A program made the position numbers and the translations under genes. Positions 63,422 through 64,000 of a stretch of DNA of 64,000 bases are shown in pieces. Below the pieces are notes generated by a model, which was given only the letters and a program-made list of their open reading frames with translations, did not search any database and was not told the DNA's origin. Position 1 is the first letter of the stretch. Every line of letters begins with the position of its first letter. Origin of the DNA: an uncultured Desulfuromonadales bacterium (lineage in GTDB: Bacteria > Desulfobacterota > Desulfuromonadia > Geobacterales > Pseudopelobacteraceae); NCBI GenBank assembly GCA_903868145.1, contig CAIPTY010000046.1, positions 1 through 64,000 on the forward strand, written 5' to 3'.

Positions 63422-64000
63422 CTAATACGCCACCTGCACCTTGAAATGCCACCTGCCGCTGTAGCGGCTGTGGCCGGTCTCCGGCTCGGTTATGAATGCG
63501 TAGTCGGTGGCCGCCGAAAGGTAGCGGCCAATGGACATGCGCAGACCCAGGCCGGTACTCGCTATGGTTCGATCGGTTTTCTCGCCGGGTTGAGTTTTAT
63601 TGTGCGCCAGATATCCAAAATCATAGAAGGTCAGTGCCCGGAGCTGCCCTTTCAGGGTCTCCTTAAAAGGCATGAAGTCGGGAGAATAGAGCTCCACCGA
63701 TCCGGCCAGTCCGCAGTCATCCGAAAATTCGCGCTCGCCGAACCCCCGGACCGAGCCCTGTCCGCCTATACCGAACTGTTCTCCCGGAATAAGCGCGGCC
63801 GATGTGTACTGTCCGGTAGCCGTGAAGCGCGCCTGCAGGTCTGCAGGCAGGAGAGAAACTGCGTTGATTCCGGCCTTGAAGATGGTGAAGTCATCCATGG
63901 CTTCGCTCCTCAACTGCCGGAATGCGGTCGTACTGCCATTGCCGCCACCCGGTATGTTCTGGGAGATGTGCGTCCAGAATCCGACCTCGCCGAGCGAACC
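63422..64000 (-). CDS. TpsB transporter (ShlB/FhaC/HecB family), 3' part only
   Basis: The C-terminal 192 codons of an outer-membrane Omp85-type transporter. The frame stays open to the window edge, so the start is outside. The conserved L6 motif VRGFGERE is visible, followed by beta-strands ending in WHFKVQVAY with a terminal aromatic. It secretes the TpsA next to it. A start at 63913 would be too short. Confidence 0.87.
   Translation of the reverse strand, partial: GSLGEVGFWTHISQNIPGGGNGSTTAFRQLRSEAMDDFTIFKAGINAVSLLPADLQARFTATGQYTSAALIPGEQFGIGGQGSVRGFGEREFSDDCGLAGSVELYSPDFMPFKETLKGQLRALTFYDFGYLAHNKTQPGEKTDRTIASTGLGLRMSIGRYLSAATDYAFITEPETGHSRYSGRWHFKVQVAY

Overview
The window looks like a chromosomal segment of a Geobacter/Pelobacter-type bacterium (Desulfuromonadia). 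The evidence is the exosortase/PEP-CTERM locus with the PrsK/PrsR two-component pair and sigma-54 promoters, the gene order mutL-miaA-hfq and yebC-msrA-ruvC-ruvA, short N-acetylglutamate-synthase-like and PhnD-PAS-Cys proteins typical of that group, and scattered 'accacggagacacggag' repeats. No ribosomal RNA operon, complete prophage, IS transposase or CRISPR array was seen.

Region 1 (1-18.8 kb) is an extracellular-polysaccharide / protein-sorting locus. It holds a secreted Ig-like plus beta-helix protein, a membrane EEP-family phosphoesterase, exosortase and EpsI, a UDP-sugar dehydrogenase (frameshifted here) with its 4-epimerase partner, the PrsK kinase and PrsR sigma-54 activator, and two tandem PEP-CTERM target genes. 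Three toxin-antitoxin modules are interspersed: one Phd/PIN pair, and two RES/Xre pairs that bracket the PEP-CTERM targets.

Region 2 (18.8-28.9 kb) is the most unusual part. It has a PaaK-like AMP ligase, a PEP-CTERM-associated GNAT acyltransferase, an LPLAT and an acyl carrier protein. Beside them is a complete four-gene exporter: DevC/FtsX-like permease, ATPase, HlyD adaptor and a TolC fused to a SPOR domain. A PilZ protein and a CAAX-type protease follow. I found sigma-54 (-24/-12) promoters before both PEP-CTERM genes and before the PilZ gene. Each has a related upstream box at 41, 51 or 52 bp, which suggests one PrsR regulon joining sorted proteins to c-di-GMP signalling. A tRNA-Arg 3' remnant at 28.9 kb may be an old integration scar.

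Region 3 (29-56 kb) is mostly housekeeping: PhnA-like zinc protein, DUF296 protein, HD-GYP-like phosphodiesterase, degenerate subtilase lipoprotein, tRNA-Cys, yebC, msrA, ruvC, ruvA, polyferredoxin, Do protease, OmpR-type regulator, ppsR, prmA, rsmE, zinc-ribbon protein, mutL, miaA, hfq, AI-2E permease, DUF512 radical SAM protein, DUF1566 protein, PAP2 phosphatase, PhnD-PAS sensor, plsY, bamD, a possible enoyl reductase, hypE and a GNAT enzyme.

Region 4 (56.1-64 kb, minus strand) is a probable two-partner secretion operon: TpsB transporter (cut by the window edge), a 1685-residue TpsA exoprotein, a FecR-domain protein and a metallo-beta-lactamase-fold protein.
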